Shown here one piece after another: positions 12,888 through 22,671 of a stretch of DNA of 64,000 bases. The position numbers were made by a program, and so were the translations under genes. The notes beneath the pieces are model-generated. The model was not told the origin of the DNA and made no database searches. It saw only the letters and a program-made list of their open reading frames with translations. The stretch is from contig PBYI01000033.1 in NCBI GenBank assembly GCA_002729525.1, forward strand, positions 62,001 through 126,000, given 5' to 3'. The first letter of the stretch is position 1, and each line of letters starts with the position of its first letter. The stretch comes from Nocardioides sp. (GTDB lineage Bacteria; Actinomycetota; Actinomycetes; Propionibacteriales; Nocardioidaceae).

Positions 12888-13037
12888 GCGCAAGGACCCT
12901 AGAGGGTGATAGTACGAACGGGCCATCACCCCTGTGGTGCGACCGGGTCATCGTGACCATGCCGTGTCCGGAGCGAGACCGTCGGAGGTCCGCGAATCGG
13001 GTGGCCCGCCCGCCCCGCCGTACTCTTGACGACCGTC

Positions 13038-14513
13038 ATGACTGCTACCGCGACCGGCCGCACCTACGAGGTCAAGACCTACGGGTGCCAGATGAACGTC
13101 CACGACTCCGAGCGCCTCACCGGGCTGCTGGAGGACGCGGGGTACGCCGCCGCGCCCGCCGGCGAGCAGGCTGACGTCGTCGTCTTCAACACCTGCGCGG
13201 TGCGCGAGAACGCCGACAACCGCCTCTACGGCAACCTCGGCCACCTCGCGCCGGTCAAGGCGGCCCACCCGGGCATGCAGATCGCCGTCGGCGGCTGCCT
13301 GGCGCAGAAGGACCGCGAGACCATCACCGACCGCGCGCCGTGGGTCGACGTCGTCTTCGGCACCCACAACATCGGCTCGCTGCCGGCGCTGCTCGACCGG
13401 GCACGCGCGCAGGAGGAGGCGCAGGTCGAGATCCTCGAGTCGCTCGAGGTCTTCCCGTCCACCCTGCCGACCAAGCGCGACTCGGCGTACGCCGCGTGGG
13501 TGTCGATCTCCGTCGGGTGCAACAACACCTGCACGTTCTGCATCGTCCCGAGCCTGCGCGGCAAGGAGAAGGACCGCCGGCCCGGCGAGATCCTCGCCGA
13601 GGTGGAGGCGCTGGTCGCCGAGGGCGTCACCGAGGTGACCCTGCTGGGTCAGAACGTCAACGCCTACGGCGTGGAGTTCGGCGACCGCCAGGCGTTCAGC
13701 AAGCTGCTGCGCGCCTGCGGCGAGGTCGAGGGCCTGGAGCGGGTGCGGTTCACCAGCCCGCACCCCGCGGAGTTCACCGATGACGTCATCGAGGCGATGG
13801 CCGAGACCCCCACCGTGATGCCCCAGCTGCACATGCCGCTGCAGTCGGGGTCCGACCGGGTGCTCAAGGCGATGCGCCGGTCCTACCGCAAGCAGAAGTT
13901 CCTCGGCATCATCGAGCGGGTCCGAGCCGCGATGCCCGAGGCCGCGATCACCACCGACATCATCGTCGGCTTCCCCGGCGAGACCGAGGTGGACTTCCTC
14001 GAGACCCTCGACGTCGTGCGGCAGGCGCGCTTCTCCAGCGCCTTCACCTTCCAGTACTCCAAGCGCCCCGGCACGCCCGCCGCGACCATGGACGGCGAGG
14101 TGCCGCCCGAGGTCGTCAAGGACCGCTACCAGCGCCTCGTCGCGCTCGTCGACGAGATCGCCTGGGAGGAGAACAAGCAGCGCGTCGGTCGCACCGTCGA
14201 GCTGATGGTCGCCGAGGGCGAGGGCCGCAAGGACGTCGAGACCCGTCGGCTCTCCGGCCGCGGCCCCGACAACCGGCTCGTGCACTTCGCCGCGCCCGAG
14301 GAGCCCGTCCGGCCCGGCGACATGGTCACCGTCGAGGTCACCTACGCAGCCCCGCACCACCTGGTCGCCGACCGCGTGCTGTCGGTGCGGCGTACCCGCT
14401 CCGGCGACGCGTGGGAGGCCCGCACCGCGGCCCCGGCGACCGCGGGTGTCGGGCTCGGGATGCCGACCGTCGGCGTGCCCGCACCGCTCCCGGACGCTCC
14501 CGCCTGCCGCTGA
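13038..14513 (+). CDS. miaB: tRNA-2-methylthio-N6-dimethylallyladenosine synthase
   Basis: [15 protein letters not shown], radical [33 protein letters not shown] domain. Confidence 0.96.
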   Translation: MTATATGRTYEVKTYGCQMNVHDSERLTGLLEDAGYAAAPAGEQADVVVFNTCAVRENADNRLYGNLGHLAPVKAAHPGMQIAVGGCLAQKDRETITDRAPWVDVVFGTHNIGSLPALLDRARAQEEAQVEILESLEVFPSTLPTKRDSAYAAWVSISVGCNNTCTFCIVPSLRGKEKDRRPGEILAEVEALVAEGVTEVTLLGQNVNAYGVEFGDRQAFSKLLRACGEVEGLERVRFTSPHPAEFTDDVIEAMAETPTVMPQLHMPLQSGSDRVLKAMRRSYRKQKFLGIIERVRAAMPEAAITTDIIVGFPGETEVDFLETLDVVRQARFSSAFTFQYSKRPGTPAATMDGEVPPEVVKDRYQRLVALVDEIAWEENKQRVGRTVELMVAEGEGRKDVETRRLSGRGPDNRLVHFAAPEEPVRPGDMVTVEVTYAAPHHLVADRVLSVRRTRSGDAWEARTAAPATAGVGLGMPTVGVPAPLPDAPACR

Positions 14514-14583
14514 GGCCGGCCGCGCCCAGCGTGCCTGTGGAGGAGTGGTCGCGTCGGCGGCCCTCCCCGGCGAGGGTGGCGGG

Positions 14584-15468
14584 GTGGACCTGGACACCGC
14601 GCTCGAACGCCTCGGCGGCGCCGCGACGCGGGGTGTGCTGGTGTCCGCGTGCGGACGGGCCGAGGTCGACCGGGCGCTGCGCGACGGTGACCTGGTCGCG
14701 GTCGCGCGCGGACGGTACGTCGGGGCAGCGACCGACGCATCCCGGGCACTCGCCCACCGGGTGTCTGGTGCTCTCGCCGGACCGAGCGCGGCGCTGGCGC
14801 ACGGGTGGGCCGTGAAGACGGAGCCCGAGCGACCGTGGGTCGCGGTGCCCGAGCACCGGGTCGTGCCCGCCGAGGTACGCCGGCAGGTCACGGTCGTGCG
14901 GATGCCCGTGGCGCCGGAGGAGATCGCCGCGGGCGTGCTCGACCAGGACCGCACGCTGCTCCACGCACTACGACGCCTGCCGCCCGACGAGGCCCTGGCG
15001 GTCGCTGACTCCGCGCTGAGGGACGACTACCCGCACCGACGGCTCGCAGCGTTGGCGGCTGCTGCGCAGGGGCCGGGGAGCAGGCAGGTCCGCGAGGTGG
15101 CCGCACGAGCCGACGGCCGGGCGGACAACCCGTTCGAGTCGGTCCTGCGCCACCTCGCGACCGAGTCCGGCCTCGACGTACGACCACAGGTGCCGCTGCA
15201 CGGGACGCACGGCTTCCTCGGGCGCCCGGACCTGGTCGACCACGAGCGGCGCCTGGTCCTCGAGGCAGACTCGTTCGCCTGGCACGGCAGCCGGGACGCG
15301 CTGTGCAGGGACGCGCGACGCTACAACGCCTTCGTCGCCCACGGGTGGCTGGTGCTGAGATTCACCTGGGAGGACGTGATGCTCCGTCCCGATGACGTGT
15401 GCGAAGTCCTGGTGGCCGTCGTACGGCAGTGGGGGTACCACGGACGCCACAGCGGACCGGCCGCGTGA
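14584..15468 (+). CDS. AbiEi-like N-terminal wHTH plus DUF559/Vsr-like nuclease-fold C-terminal protein
   Basis: N-term LERLGGAATRGVLVSACGRAEVDRALRDGDLVAVARGRYVG; C-term NPFESVLR...GRPDLVDHERRLVLEADSFAWHGSRDAL...RRYNAFVAHGWLVLRFTWEDVM. Confidence 0.75.
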   Translation: MDLDTALERLGGAATRGVLVSACGRAEVDRALRDGDLVAVARGRYVGAATDASRALAHRVSGALAGPSAALAHGWAVKTEPERPWVAVPEHRVVPAEVRRQVTVVRMPVAPEEIAAGVLDQDRTLLHALRRLPPDEALAVADSALRDDYPHRRLAALAAAAQGPGSRQVREVAARADGRADNPFESVLRHLATESGLDVRPQVPLHGTHGFLGRPDLVDHERRLVLEADSFAWHGSRDALCRDARRYNAFVAHGWLVLRFTWEDVMLRPDDVCEVLVAVVRQWGYHGRHSGPAA

Positions 15469-15528
15469 CACCGCGGCATCCCCGCCGGAACCGAACCGTT
15501 ACCCCCAGTCGGCTACGAGGCACCTAGG

Positions 15529-16263
15529 GTGTGCGCCGTGCCCGCGGACGCTCCCACCATCCTGGCCACCTCCGGCGGCATCGTCGCCGGCTCCCGCACC
15601 CGCTGGGAGGTCGGCCCGCTGACCCACCACGCCGTCGACCTGGCCGGCGTGACCGGCCGCGCCCCGAAGGTCTGTTACCTCGGCACCGCGTCGGGCGACC
15701 AGGCCTCGGCGATCCGCGACTTCTACGACGCCGCCCAGCTGGTCGGCTTCGAGGCCAGCCACCTCCAGCTCTTCACCATGCCCAACGTGGCCGACCTGCG
15801 GGCGCACCTGCTCGCGCAGGACGTCATCTGGGTGTTCGGCGGGTCGGTCGCCGGACTGCTGGCGATGTGGGAGCTGCACGGCGTGGGCGAGGTGATGCGC
15901 GAGGCCTGGGAGGCGGGCGTGGTGCTGACCGGCGTCTCGGCGGGCTCGATCTGCTGGCACGTCGGCGGCACGACCGACTCGTTCGGGCCGGACCTGCGCC
16001 CCGTCACCAACGGGCTGGCGCTGGTGCCGTACTCCAACGGCGTCCACTACGACTCCGAGGAGCAGCGGCGCCCGCTGTTCCAGTCGCTCGTCGCGGACGG
16101 CTCGCTGCCGGAGGGCTTCGCCACGGACGACGGCGTCGGCGTGCTCTACCGGGGCACCGAGCTGGTCGGCGCGTACGCCGAGCGGCCCGAGGCGGGCGCC
16201 TACCACGTGGTCCGCGACGGGGACCGTGCCGTCGAGACGCCGCTGGACGTGGTCCGGCTCTGA
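15529..16263 (+). CDS. peptidase E / type 1 glutamine amidotransferase-like (S51 family)
   Basis: VIWVFGGSVAGLLAMWE ... GVVLTGVSAGSICWHVGG nucleophile elbow (GxSAGS). Confidence 0.85.
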   Translation: MCAVPADAPTILATSGGIVAGSRTRWEVGPLTHHAVDLAGVTGRAPKVCYLGTASGDQASAIRDFYDAAQLVGFEASHLQLFTMPNVADLRAHLLAQDVIWVFGGSVAGLLAMWELHGVGEVMREAWEAGVVLTGVSAGSICWHVGGTTDSFGPDLRPVTNGLALVPYSNGVHYDSEEQRRPLFQSLVADGSLPEGFATDDGVGVLYRGTELVGAYAERPEAGAYHVVRDGDRAVETPLDVVRL

Positions 16264-16288
16264 CGTCCGGCCGGCAGGGCCCGGACGG

Positions 16289-16537
16289 CTAGTCCGGCTG
16301 CGTGCTCTGCGGACCCTTCTCGCCGTCGATGCCCTTCCACGGGTGCTCGGCCGACTTCGGGTGGTGGCTGGGGTAGCCGGCCTTGGTGGCGACCTCGTCG
16401 GGGTTGGTCTCCGGGGCGCCGGCGGACTGCTCCGGCGGCACCTCCTCGCCCGGGGCGCGCTCGTGCGGACTGACGTCGCGGGTGCCGGAGGCCTGCTGGA
16501 CCTCCGGGCTGCCGGCGTCGGGGATCTGCTCGCTCAT
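16289..16537 (-). CDS. small hydrophilic protein of unknown function
   Basis: 82-aa ORF; start overlaps the upstream stop by 4 nt (ATGA). Confidence 0.65.
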   Translation of the reverse strand: MSEQIPDAGSPEVQQASGTRDVSPHERAPGEEVPPEQSAGAPETNPDEVATKAGYPSHHPKSAEHPWKGIDGEKGPQSTQPD

Positions 16538-16794
16538 GCGGGGGACTCCTTCTCCGGCTCGTCGTCCTCTTCGCCCTCGGTCGCCTTGGTGCGGGTGTCC
16601 TCGAGGGTCTTCATCTCCTCGGGGAGGGCCTCATCGACGGCCGGATTGTGGTCGGGGTCGAGGTCGTGCGGCTCGACGTCGCCGGCCATCGCGGGCTCCG
16701 GGACGGCGTCGACGCCGCCGGGGTTGCCGGGGCCGGGCTCGGTCTCCGGCTCGGGGCGGGGCCCGAGGTCCTGCTCCTGGTCCTGGTCGCTCAC
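16534..16794 (-). CDS. small acidic, probably disordered protein
   Basis: 86-aa ORF rich in E/D/P; overlaps the downstream gene by 4 nt. Confidence 0.65.
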   Translation of the reverse strand: MSDQDQEQDLGPRPEPETEPGPGNPGGVDAVPEPAMAGDVEPHDLDPDHNPAVDEALPEEMKTLEDTRTKATEGEEDDEPEKESPA

Positions 16795-16817
16795 GTGCTG
16801 CTCCTCTCCGCGCCGTC

Positions 16818-16982
16818 CTACTGGGACGGCTGGTCCTGCGAGGTCTCGGCGTTCTCCTCCTGGAGGGCCGACGCGGCCTGGTCGCCGTCGTGGGCCCCGG
16901 GTGCGTCGCTGGGGTGCTCCCCGGGCGGCTCCTCGGTGAGGTCGAGCGCGGCGTTGTCCTCCTCGGGCACGGGCTGGGTCAT
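16818..16982 (-). CDS. 54-aa acidic protein of unknown function (not in the supplied ORF track)
   Basis: MTQPVPEEDNAALDLTEEPPGEHPSDAPGAHDGDQAASALQEENAETSQDQPSQ*; ATG overlaps the upstream stop (ATGA, 16979-16982). Confidence 0.6.
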   Translation of the reverse strand: MTQPVPEEDNAALDLTEEPPGEHPSDAPGAHDGDQAASALQEENAETSQDQPSQ

Positions 16983-17185
16983 CGCACGTCCCCGCCCTGC
17001 CGGCCGTCGAGACCGTCGAGAGCCTTCTTCGCCTGACCTGACGCCTGCGTGATCCGGGCGCTGTGCTTGCCGCCCGTGCGTCGGTCGGCCTCGCTCGCGG
17101 CGCGGTCGATGCCGCGCGAGATCGTGTCGCCGTGGTCGTCGACGGCCTTGCGCAGACGTCCCTTGGCCTTGCTCAGGAAGCTCAC
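16979..17185 (-). CDS. MT0933-like antitoxin family protein
   Basis: GTG start with GAGGAGGG RBS; VSFLSKAKGRLRKAVDDHGDTISRGIDRAASEADRRTGGKHSARITQASGQAKKALDGLDGRQGGDVR. Confidence 0.7.
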   Translation of the reverse strand: MSFLSKAKGRLRKAVDDHGDTISRGIDRAASEADRRTGGKHSARITQASGQAKKALDGLDGRQGGDVR

Positions 17186-17236
17186 GGTGTCCCTCCTCGT
17201 ACGCGGTGCCGGTGTCCTCCTTGAGACACTAGGCAG

Positions 17237-18175
17237 ATGGACGTCCCGCCCACGGCACCCCTGGGGGTGCCTCCGGTGGTCGCGCTGGTCGGCCCGACGG
17301 CCGCGGGGAAGACGGCGCTGTCGCTGGACCTGGCCGAGCGGCTGGGCGGCGAGGTGGTCAACACCGACGCCATGCAGGTCTACCGCGGCATGGACGTCGG
17401 CACCGCGAAGCTGCCGCTCGACGAGCGGCGGGGCGTGCCGCACCACCTGCTCGACCTGATGGACGTCACCGAGCCGGCGTCGGTCGCGGAGTTCCAGTCG
17501 CTGGCGCGCGCCACGATCGCCGCGCTGCGCGAGCGGGACGTCGTACCGGTGCTGGTCGGGGGGTCAGCGCTCTACACGCGGGCGGTGCTCGACCGCTTCG
17601 AGTTCCCCGGCACCGACGAGGCCGTGCGCGCGCGGTTCGAGGCCGAGCTGGAGCGGGTCGGGGCGCCGGCGCTGCACGCGCGCCTGGCGGAGGTCGACCC
17701 GGAGGCCGCGGCCGGGATCCTCCCCGAGAACGGTCGCCGCGTGGTGCGCGCGCTGGAGGTCGTCGAGATCACCGGTCGTCCGTTCTCGGCGTCCCTGCCC
17801 GAGCAGGCCTACGTCGACCCGCGCACCGTGCAGGTGGGCGTCGAGATCGACCGGCCCACCCTGGACGCGCGGATCGCGCAGCGGGTCGAGGAGATGTTCG
17901 TCGACGGGTTCGTCGCCGAGGTCGAGCGGCTGCTGGGCGCCGGGCTCGCCGAGGGCCGGACCGCGTCGATGGCGATCGGCTACCGCGAGGTCGCCGCGCA
18001 CCTGGCCGGCGACCTGACGCTCGAGGAGGCCCGCGAGCGCACCGTCGTCGCCACCAGGAGGTTCGCCCGGCGCCAGCTGTCGTGGTGGCGGCGAGACCCC
18101 CGCATCACCTGGGTGCCGTACGACGCCGCCGACCGGGTGGAGCGCGCGCTCGACGCCGTCCGGGCGCTGGGCTGA
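17237..18175 (+). CDS. miaA: tRNA dimethylallyltransferase
   Basis: VALVGPTAAGKTALSLDLAERLGGEVVNTDAMQVYRGMDVGTAK. Confidence 0.96.
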   Translation: MDVPPTAPLGVPPVVALVGPTAAGKTALSLDLAERLGGEVVNTDAMQVYRGMDVGTAKLPLDERRGVPHHLLDLMDVTEPASVAEFQSLARATIAALRERDVVPVLVGGSALYTRAVLDRFEFPGTDEAVRARFEAELERVGAPALHARLAEVDPEAAAGILPENGRRVVRALEVVEITGRPFSASLPEQAYVDPRTVQVGVEIDRPTLDARIAQRVEEMFVDGFVAEVERLLGAGLAEGRTASMAIGYREVAAHLAGDLTLEEARERTVVATRRFARRQLSWWRRDPRITWVPYDAADRVERALDAVRALG

Positions 18176-18274
18176 CAGCGGGCGGAGGGGCCGCCGTACC
18201 GGCGTGATCCTCTCCACAGGAGCGCGTTATCGAGTGGCCGGTGAGTCCGGCGGTGCGGGAGAGTCGGACCCACC

Positions 18275-19780
18275 ATGAGTGCGACTCCCGCGAGCCCCTC
18301 GGCCGCCACCCCGACCACCGGCGACGCCCCCGACTACGGCGTGCTGCGCTGGCTGGTCGCCGGCACCTTCATCGTCATCCTCAACGAGACGATCATGGTC
18401 AACGCGATCCCGCGGCTGATGGTCGAGCTCTCGATCGACGCCCGTGCCGCGCAGTGGCTGACCAGCGGCTTCATGCTGACGATGGCCGTGGTCATCCCGG
18501 TGACCGGCTGGTTCCTCCAGCGGGTCACCACCCGGCAGGCGCTGGCGACCGCGATGGCGACGTTCTGCGCCGGCACCGCGCTGGCCGCCGTCGCGCCGAC
18601 GTTCGAGGTGCTGCTGGCCGGTCGCGTCGTGCAGGCCGCCGGCACCGCGGTGATGATGCCGCTGCTGATGACGACCCTGATGACGGTCGTGCGCGAGCAG
18701 GACCGCGGTCGGGTCATGGGCAACGTCACCCTGGCCATGTCGGTCGCGCCGGCGCTCGGCCCGGCCGTGGCCGGCGGCGTGCTCGCGGTCGCGAGCTGGC
18801 GGTGGATGTTCGGCCTGGTGCTGCCGATCGCCGCGGTCATCACGATCGTCGGCCTGCGCAAGCTGGTCGACGTGGGGGAGACCCGCCGCAGCGACATCGA
18901 CTGGACCAGCGTGCTGCTGTCGCTGGCCGGCTTCGGCCCGCTGGTCTACGGCCTCTCCCAGCTCGGCGGCGACGTCTCGCCGGCCTGGCTCCCGTGGGCG
19001 ACGGTCGCGTTCGGCGTGGTGTGCATCGGCCTGTTCGCCCAGCGCCAGCGCCGCCTCGTCGCCCGCGAGGACGCCCCGCTCCTCGACCTGCGCGCCCTCA
19101 CGCACCGCACCTTCACCCTCGGCCTGCTGCTGATGTCGGTGGCCTTCATGGCGATGCTCGGCTCGATGATCCTGCTGCCGATGTACCTCCAGGAGGTCAA
19201 GGGCCTCACCGAGCTCCAGGCCGGACTCACCGTGATGCCCGGCGGTCTCGCGATGGGTCTGCTCGGGCCCACCGTCGGACGCCTGTACGACGCGCACGGC
19301 GGCCGTCCGCTGATGATCCCCGGTGCCGTCGGCGTGCTCCTCGCGCTGACGTCGCTCACCCAGATCGGGACCGGCACCTCGGTGTGGCTCGTGCTGGCGG
19401 CGCACGTGGTGCTGATGGTGTCGCTGGCGGCGCTGTTCACCCCGGTGTTCACGCTCTCGCTCGGCGCGCTCCCGCCGCACCTGTACTCCCACGGCTCCTC
19501 GATGCTCGGCGCCCTCCAGCAGGTGTCGGCCGCCGCCGGCACCGCCGTCGTCATCGCGGTGATGGCCTTCCGCACCACCGGCCTGCTCGACGACGGCGCG
19601 GCGTTCCTCGAGGCCCGGGCCGGCGGCATGGACTGGGGCTTCGCCGTGGGTGCCGCGCTGGCCGTCGGCGTGCTGGTGCTGGCCGTGCTCATGCCCGGCC
19701 GACCCGAGGGGCACGAGGGTCACGGCGACGCCGCGCGGACGCCGGACGCCGACGAGCAGCCGCGTACCGTGACCACATGA
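18275..19780 (+). CDS. MFS transporter, DHA2/EmrB-QacA type
   Basis: ~14 hydrophobic segments; FIVILNETIMVNAIPRLM; QWLTSGFMLTMAVVIPVTGWF; GRVVQAAGTAVMMPLLMT. Confidence 0.92.
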   Translation: MSATPASPSAATPTTGDAPDYGVLRWLVAGTFIVILNETIMVNAIPRLMVELSIDARAAQWLTSGFMLTMAVVIPVTGWFLQRVTTRQALATAMATFCAGTALAAVAPTFEVLLAGRVVQAAGTAVMMPLLMTTLMTVVREQDRGRVMGNVTLAMSVAPALGPAVAGGVLAVASWRWMFGLVLPIAAVITIVGLRKLVDVGETRRSDIDWTSVLLSLAGFGPLVYGLSQLGGDVSPAWLPWATVAFGVVCIGLFAQRQRRLVAREDAPLLDLRALTHRTFTLGLLLMSVAFMAMLGSMILLPMYLQEVKGLTELQAGLTVMPGGLAMGLLGPTVGRLYDAHGGRPLMIPGAVGVLLALTSLTQIGTGTSVWLVLAAHVVLMVSLAALFTPVFTLSLGALPPHLYSHGSSMLGALQQVSAAAGTAVVIAVMAFRTTGLLDDGAAFLEARAGGMDWGFAVGAALAVGVLVLAVLMPGRPEGHEGHGDAARTPDADEQPRTVTT

Positions 19781-20421
19781 CCACGGGCGCCCACTGGCCG
19801 ACGATCGACACCGACGCCGCGCTGACCGAGCGTCTCGGCGGCGAGCCGATGCCGGTCGCCCGGGACAAGGACCGCGACCGGCTGGTCGACGTCGACCTGG
19901 CCTGGCTGGCGGCGTCGCCCTTCGTGGTCGTCTCGACCGCCGACGAGCACGGCCGCTGCGACGCCTCGCCCAAGGGCGACCCGGCCGGCCAGCTCGTGCA
20001 CGTCGTCGACGACCGCACGCTCGCGATCGCCGAGCGCCCGGGCAACCGCCGGGCCGACGGCTACCGCAACGTGCTGCGCAACCCGCACGTCGGGCTGCTG
20101 TTCGTCATCCCCGGCCGCACCGACACGCTGCGCGTCAACGGCCGCGCACGACTGGTGAGCGACGCGCCGTTCTTCGACGACATGGTCGTCAAGGGCCACC
20201 GGCCGGTGCTCGCCCTGGTCGTCGACGTCGAGCAGGTCTTCCACCACTGCGCCAAGGCCTTCATGCGGTCGCGCCTGTGGGACGCCGACTCGTGGGACCC
20301 CGAGCTGCTCGTGCCGCGCCGGGCCGTCCTGTCGCAGCAGCTCGAGCGCCCCGACGCCCCGCTCGCCCAGCTCGACGACTACTACCGGCCCGAGAACTAC
20401 GCCGACGGGCTCTACCGGTGA
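19777..20421 (+). CDS. pyridoxamine 5'-phosphate oxidase family (FMN-binding split barrel) protein
   Basis: FVVVSTADEHGRCDASPKGDPAGQLVHVVDDRTLAIAERPGNRRADGYRNVLRNPHVGLLFVIPGRTDTLRVNG; ATGA overlap with the upstream gene. Confidence 0.88.
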   Translation: MTTGAHWPTIDTDAALTERLGGEPMPVARDKDRDRLVDVDLAWLAASPFVVVSTADEHGRCDASPKGDPAGQLVHVVDDRTLAIAERPGNRRADGYRNVLRNPHVGLLFVIPGRTDTLRVNGRARLVSDAPFFDDMVVKGHRPVLALVVDVEQVFHHCAKAFMRSRLWDADSWDPELLVPRRAVLSQQLERPDAPLAQLDDYYRPENYADGLYR

Positions 20422-21260
20422 CCTACCCCTTCCTCAAGGGCCACGGCACGGAGAACGACTTCGTGCTCCTGCCCGACCACGACGGCTCGGTGCACGGCGA
20501 CCTCGACCCGGCGCGGGTCCGGGCGTTGTGCGACCGCCGCGCCGGCATCGGCGGCGACGGCGTGCTCCGGGTCGTCCGCGACCACGTGGTGCTCGGCGAG
20601 GCCGGCACCGGGCTGTGGTTCATGGACTACCGCAACGCCGACGGCTCCACCTCGGAGATGTGCGGCAACGGCATCCGGGTCTTCGGACGGCACCTCGTCG
20701 ACGAGGGCCTGCACGACCGGGCCGAGCCGCTGCCCGTCGCGACCCGCGACGGCGTGAAGACGCTGGTGTTCGCCGACAGCGGCGGGATCACCGTCGACAT
20801 GGGCGTCCCGCGGCTGCTCGGCGACACCGCGGTCGGCGCGCGCGTCGGTGCGGCGGAGGAGACCTGGCCGGCCGTCCACGTCGACATGGGCAACCCGCAC
20901 GCGGTCGCGTTCCTCCCCGAGGGCGGCCCAGGGCTCGACGACCTCGGCGCCGTGCTCGCGCCGCCGTCGTACGACGAAGCGGTCTACCCACACGGCGTCA
21001 ACGTCGAGCTGGTCGTACGCCGCGGCGAGCGCCACGTCGCGATGCGGGTGCACGAGCGCGGCTCGGGCGAGACCCGCTCGTGCGGCACGGGTGCCTGCGC
21101 GGTCGCCGTGGCCGCGGCCGCGGCGGACGGTGCCCCGCGCGACGTCGACTACCGCGTCGACCTTCCGGGCGGCACGCTGACGATCCGCTGGACCGCGGAC
21201 GACCGGGTGCTGATGACCGGCCCGGCGGTCGTCGTCGCGCGCGGGGAGACCTCGCTCTAG
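20418..21260 (+). CDS. dapF: diaminopimelate epimerase
   Basis: KGHGTENDFVLLPD, NADGSTSEMCGNGIRVFGR, GSGETRSCGTGACAVAVA. Confidence 0.95.
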   Translation: MTYPFLKGHGTENDFVLLPDHDGSVHGDLDPARVRALCDRRAGIGGDGVLRVVRDHVVLGEAGTGLWFMDYRNADGSTSEMCGNGIRVFGRHLVDEGLHDRAEPLPVATRDGVKTLVFADSGGITVDMGVPRLLGDTAVGARVGAAEETWPAVHVDMGNPHAVAFLPEGGPGLDDLGAVLAPPSYDEAVYPHGVNVELVVRRGERHVAMRVHERGSGETRSCGTGACAVAVAAAAADGAPRDVDYRVDLPGGTLTIRWTADDRVLMTGPAVVVARGETSL

Positions 21261-21724
21261 GCGTCTGCGTCGATCGGCCGCGCGGGCCGGGCGCGCACCA
21301 GCGCGACGAGCCCGACGACGCCGAGCACCAGCGCCGGCCACGCGGTCGGCGTACCGACCACGTCGACGACGGCGCCGAGCACCGCGACCGGGTGGTCCTC
21401 GTGCGCCCCGGGGGCGGGCGCCAACAGCGCCGCGACGAGCAGGTAGCCGAGGGTCAGCACCTCGCCGACGACCAGCAGTCCCGAGAGGACCCACAGCGCG
21501 GGGGCGGGGCGCAGGCCGAGCAGGCCGAGACCGAGTGCGACGACCGACACCAGCAGCAGCCACCCGAAGCCGGCCGCGGCGTGCCCGAACTCGCCGGAGT
21601 CGGCGGTCTCGCCGAAGAACTCCAGGTGCGGGCCTAGCCAGACGGGGAGGCCGGTGAGGAACAGCCCGGGGACCGCGACCACGTGCCCCAGCCCGGCCAG
21701 GGTGCGTCGGCTGGCGGGCTCCAC
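21257..21724 (-). CDS. hypothetical membrane protein
   Basis: 155-aa ORF with about four hydrophobic segments; convergent with dapF, the two stops sharing CTAG. Confidence 0.65.
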   Translation of the reverse strand: MEPASRRTLAGLGHVVAVPGLFLTGLPVWLGPHLEFFGETADSGEFGHAAAGFGWLLLVSVVALGLGLLGLRPAPALWVLSGLLVVGEVLTLGYLLVAALLAPAPGAHEDHPVAVLGAVVDVVGTPTAWPALVLGVVGLVALVRARPARPIDADA

Positions 21725-21783
21725 GCGGCAACAGTGCCATGCCGCTCTCGAAACCGAGCGCTCGTTCGGTCTAGGCTGCGGCC

Positions 21784-22560
21784 ATGGAACTCAGTGGATC
21801 CTCCGCCATCGTCACCGGCGCGGCCTCCGGCATCGGCGCCGCGGCCGCCCGTCAGCTCGCCGCCCTCGGCTGCCACGTGGTCGTCGCCGACCTCCAGGCC
21901 GACAAGGGCGAGGCCCTCGCCGAGGAGATCAAGGGGGTGTTCGTGCAGGTCGACGTCACCAACACCGAGCAGATCGCCCAGGCCGTCGAGGTCGCCACCG
22001 GCCTCGCGCCGCTGCGCGCCGTGGTCAACTCCGCCGGCATCGGCTGGGCCCAGCGCACCATCGGCCGCGACGGCACCGTGGAGTCGGCGCACTCCCTGGA
22101 GGCCTTCACCAAGGTCGTGCACATCAACCTGATCGGCACCTTCGACATGGTGCGCCAGGCCGCCACCGCGATGAGCCTCAACGAGCCCGACGCCGACGGC
22201 TGCCGCGGCGCGATCGTCAACCTCGCCTCGGTCGCGGCCTTCGACGGCCAGATCGGCCAGGCGTCGTACTCCGCGTCCAAGGGCGGCGTCGTCGGCATGA
22301 CCCTGCCGGTCGCCCGTGACCTGTCCGCCGCCGGCATCCGCCTCAACACTGTCGCGCCGGGCCTCATCGACACCCCGATCTACGGCGAGGGCGAGCAGGC
22401 CGAGGCGTTCAAGGCCAAGCTCGGCGAGTCGGTGCTGTTCCCGAAGCGCCTCGGCGTGCCGGACGAGCTGGCCTCGATGGTCGTGGAGTGCCTCACCAAC
22501 TCCTACATGAACGGGGAGACGGTGCGCCTCGACGGCGGCATCCGGATGCCTCCGAAGTGA
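21784..22560 (+). CDS. SDR family oxidoreductase (3-hydroxyacyl-CoA dehydrogenase type II-like)
   Basis: [42 protein letters not shown]. Confidence 0.93.
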   Translation: MELSGSSAIVTGAASGIGAAAARQLAALGCHVVVADLQADKGEALAEEIKGVFVQVDVTNTEQIAQAVEVATGLAPLRAVVNSAGIGWAQRTIGRDGTVESAHSLEAFTKVVHINLIGTFDMVRQAATAMSLNEPDADGCRGAIVNLASVAAFDGQIGQASYSASKGGVVGMTLPVARDLSAAGIRLNTVAPGLIDTPIYGEGEQAEAFKAKLGESVLFPKRLGVPDELASMVVECLTNSYMNGETVRLDGGIRMPPK

Positions 22561-22566
22561 GCCGCC

Positions 22567-22592
22567 GGAGTCCCCGCTCCAGCGGGGACTCC
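22567..22592. terminator. hairpin terminator
   Basis: GGAGTCCCCGC-TCCA-GCGGGGACTCC, 11-bp perfect stem after the SDR stop. Confidence 0.75.
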
Positions 22593-22598
22593 GTCAGC

Positions 22599-22643
22599 AG
22601 TGCCGGCGGTGGCAGTCACCACGTGACTGCGACCGCCGGCACT
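22599..22643. terminator. long hairpin, probable bidirectional terminator
   Basis: AGTGCCGGCGGTGGCAGTCAC-CAC-GTGACTGCGACCGCCGGCACT, 21-bp stem with 1 mismatch and 3-nt loop between convergent genes. Confidence 0.75.
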
Positions 22644-22671
22644 GTCGCGTCCGGCCCCGTCGAGCGGGCGC

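Noticed and set aside
12926-12960. Shared motif with 26176-26225 (CACCCCTGTGG, GGGTCATC)
   Set aside because: Short GC-rich similarity with inconsistent order and spacing; likely chance
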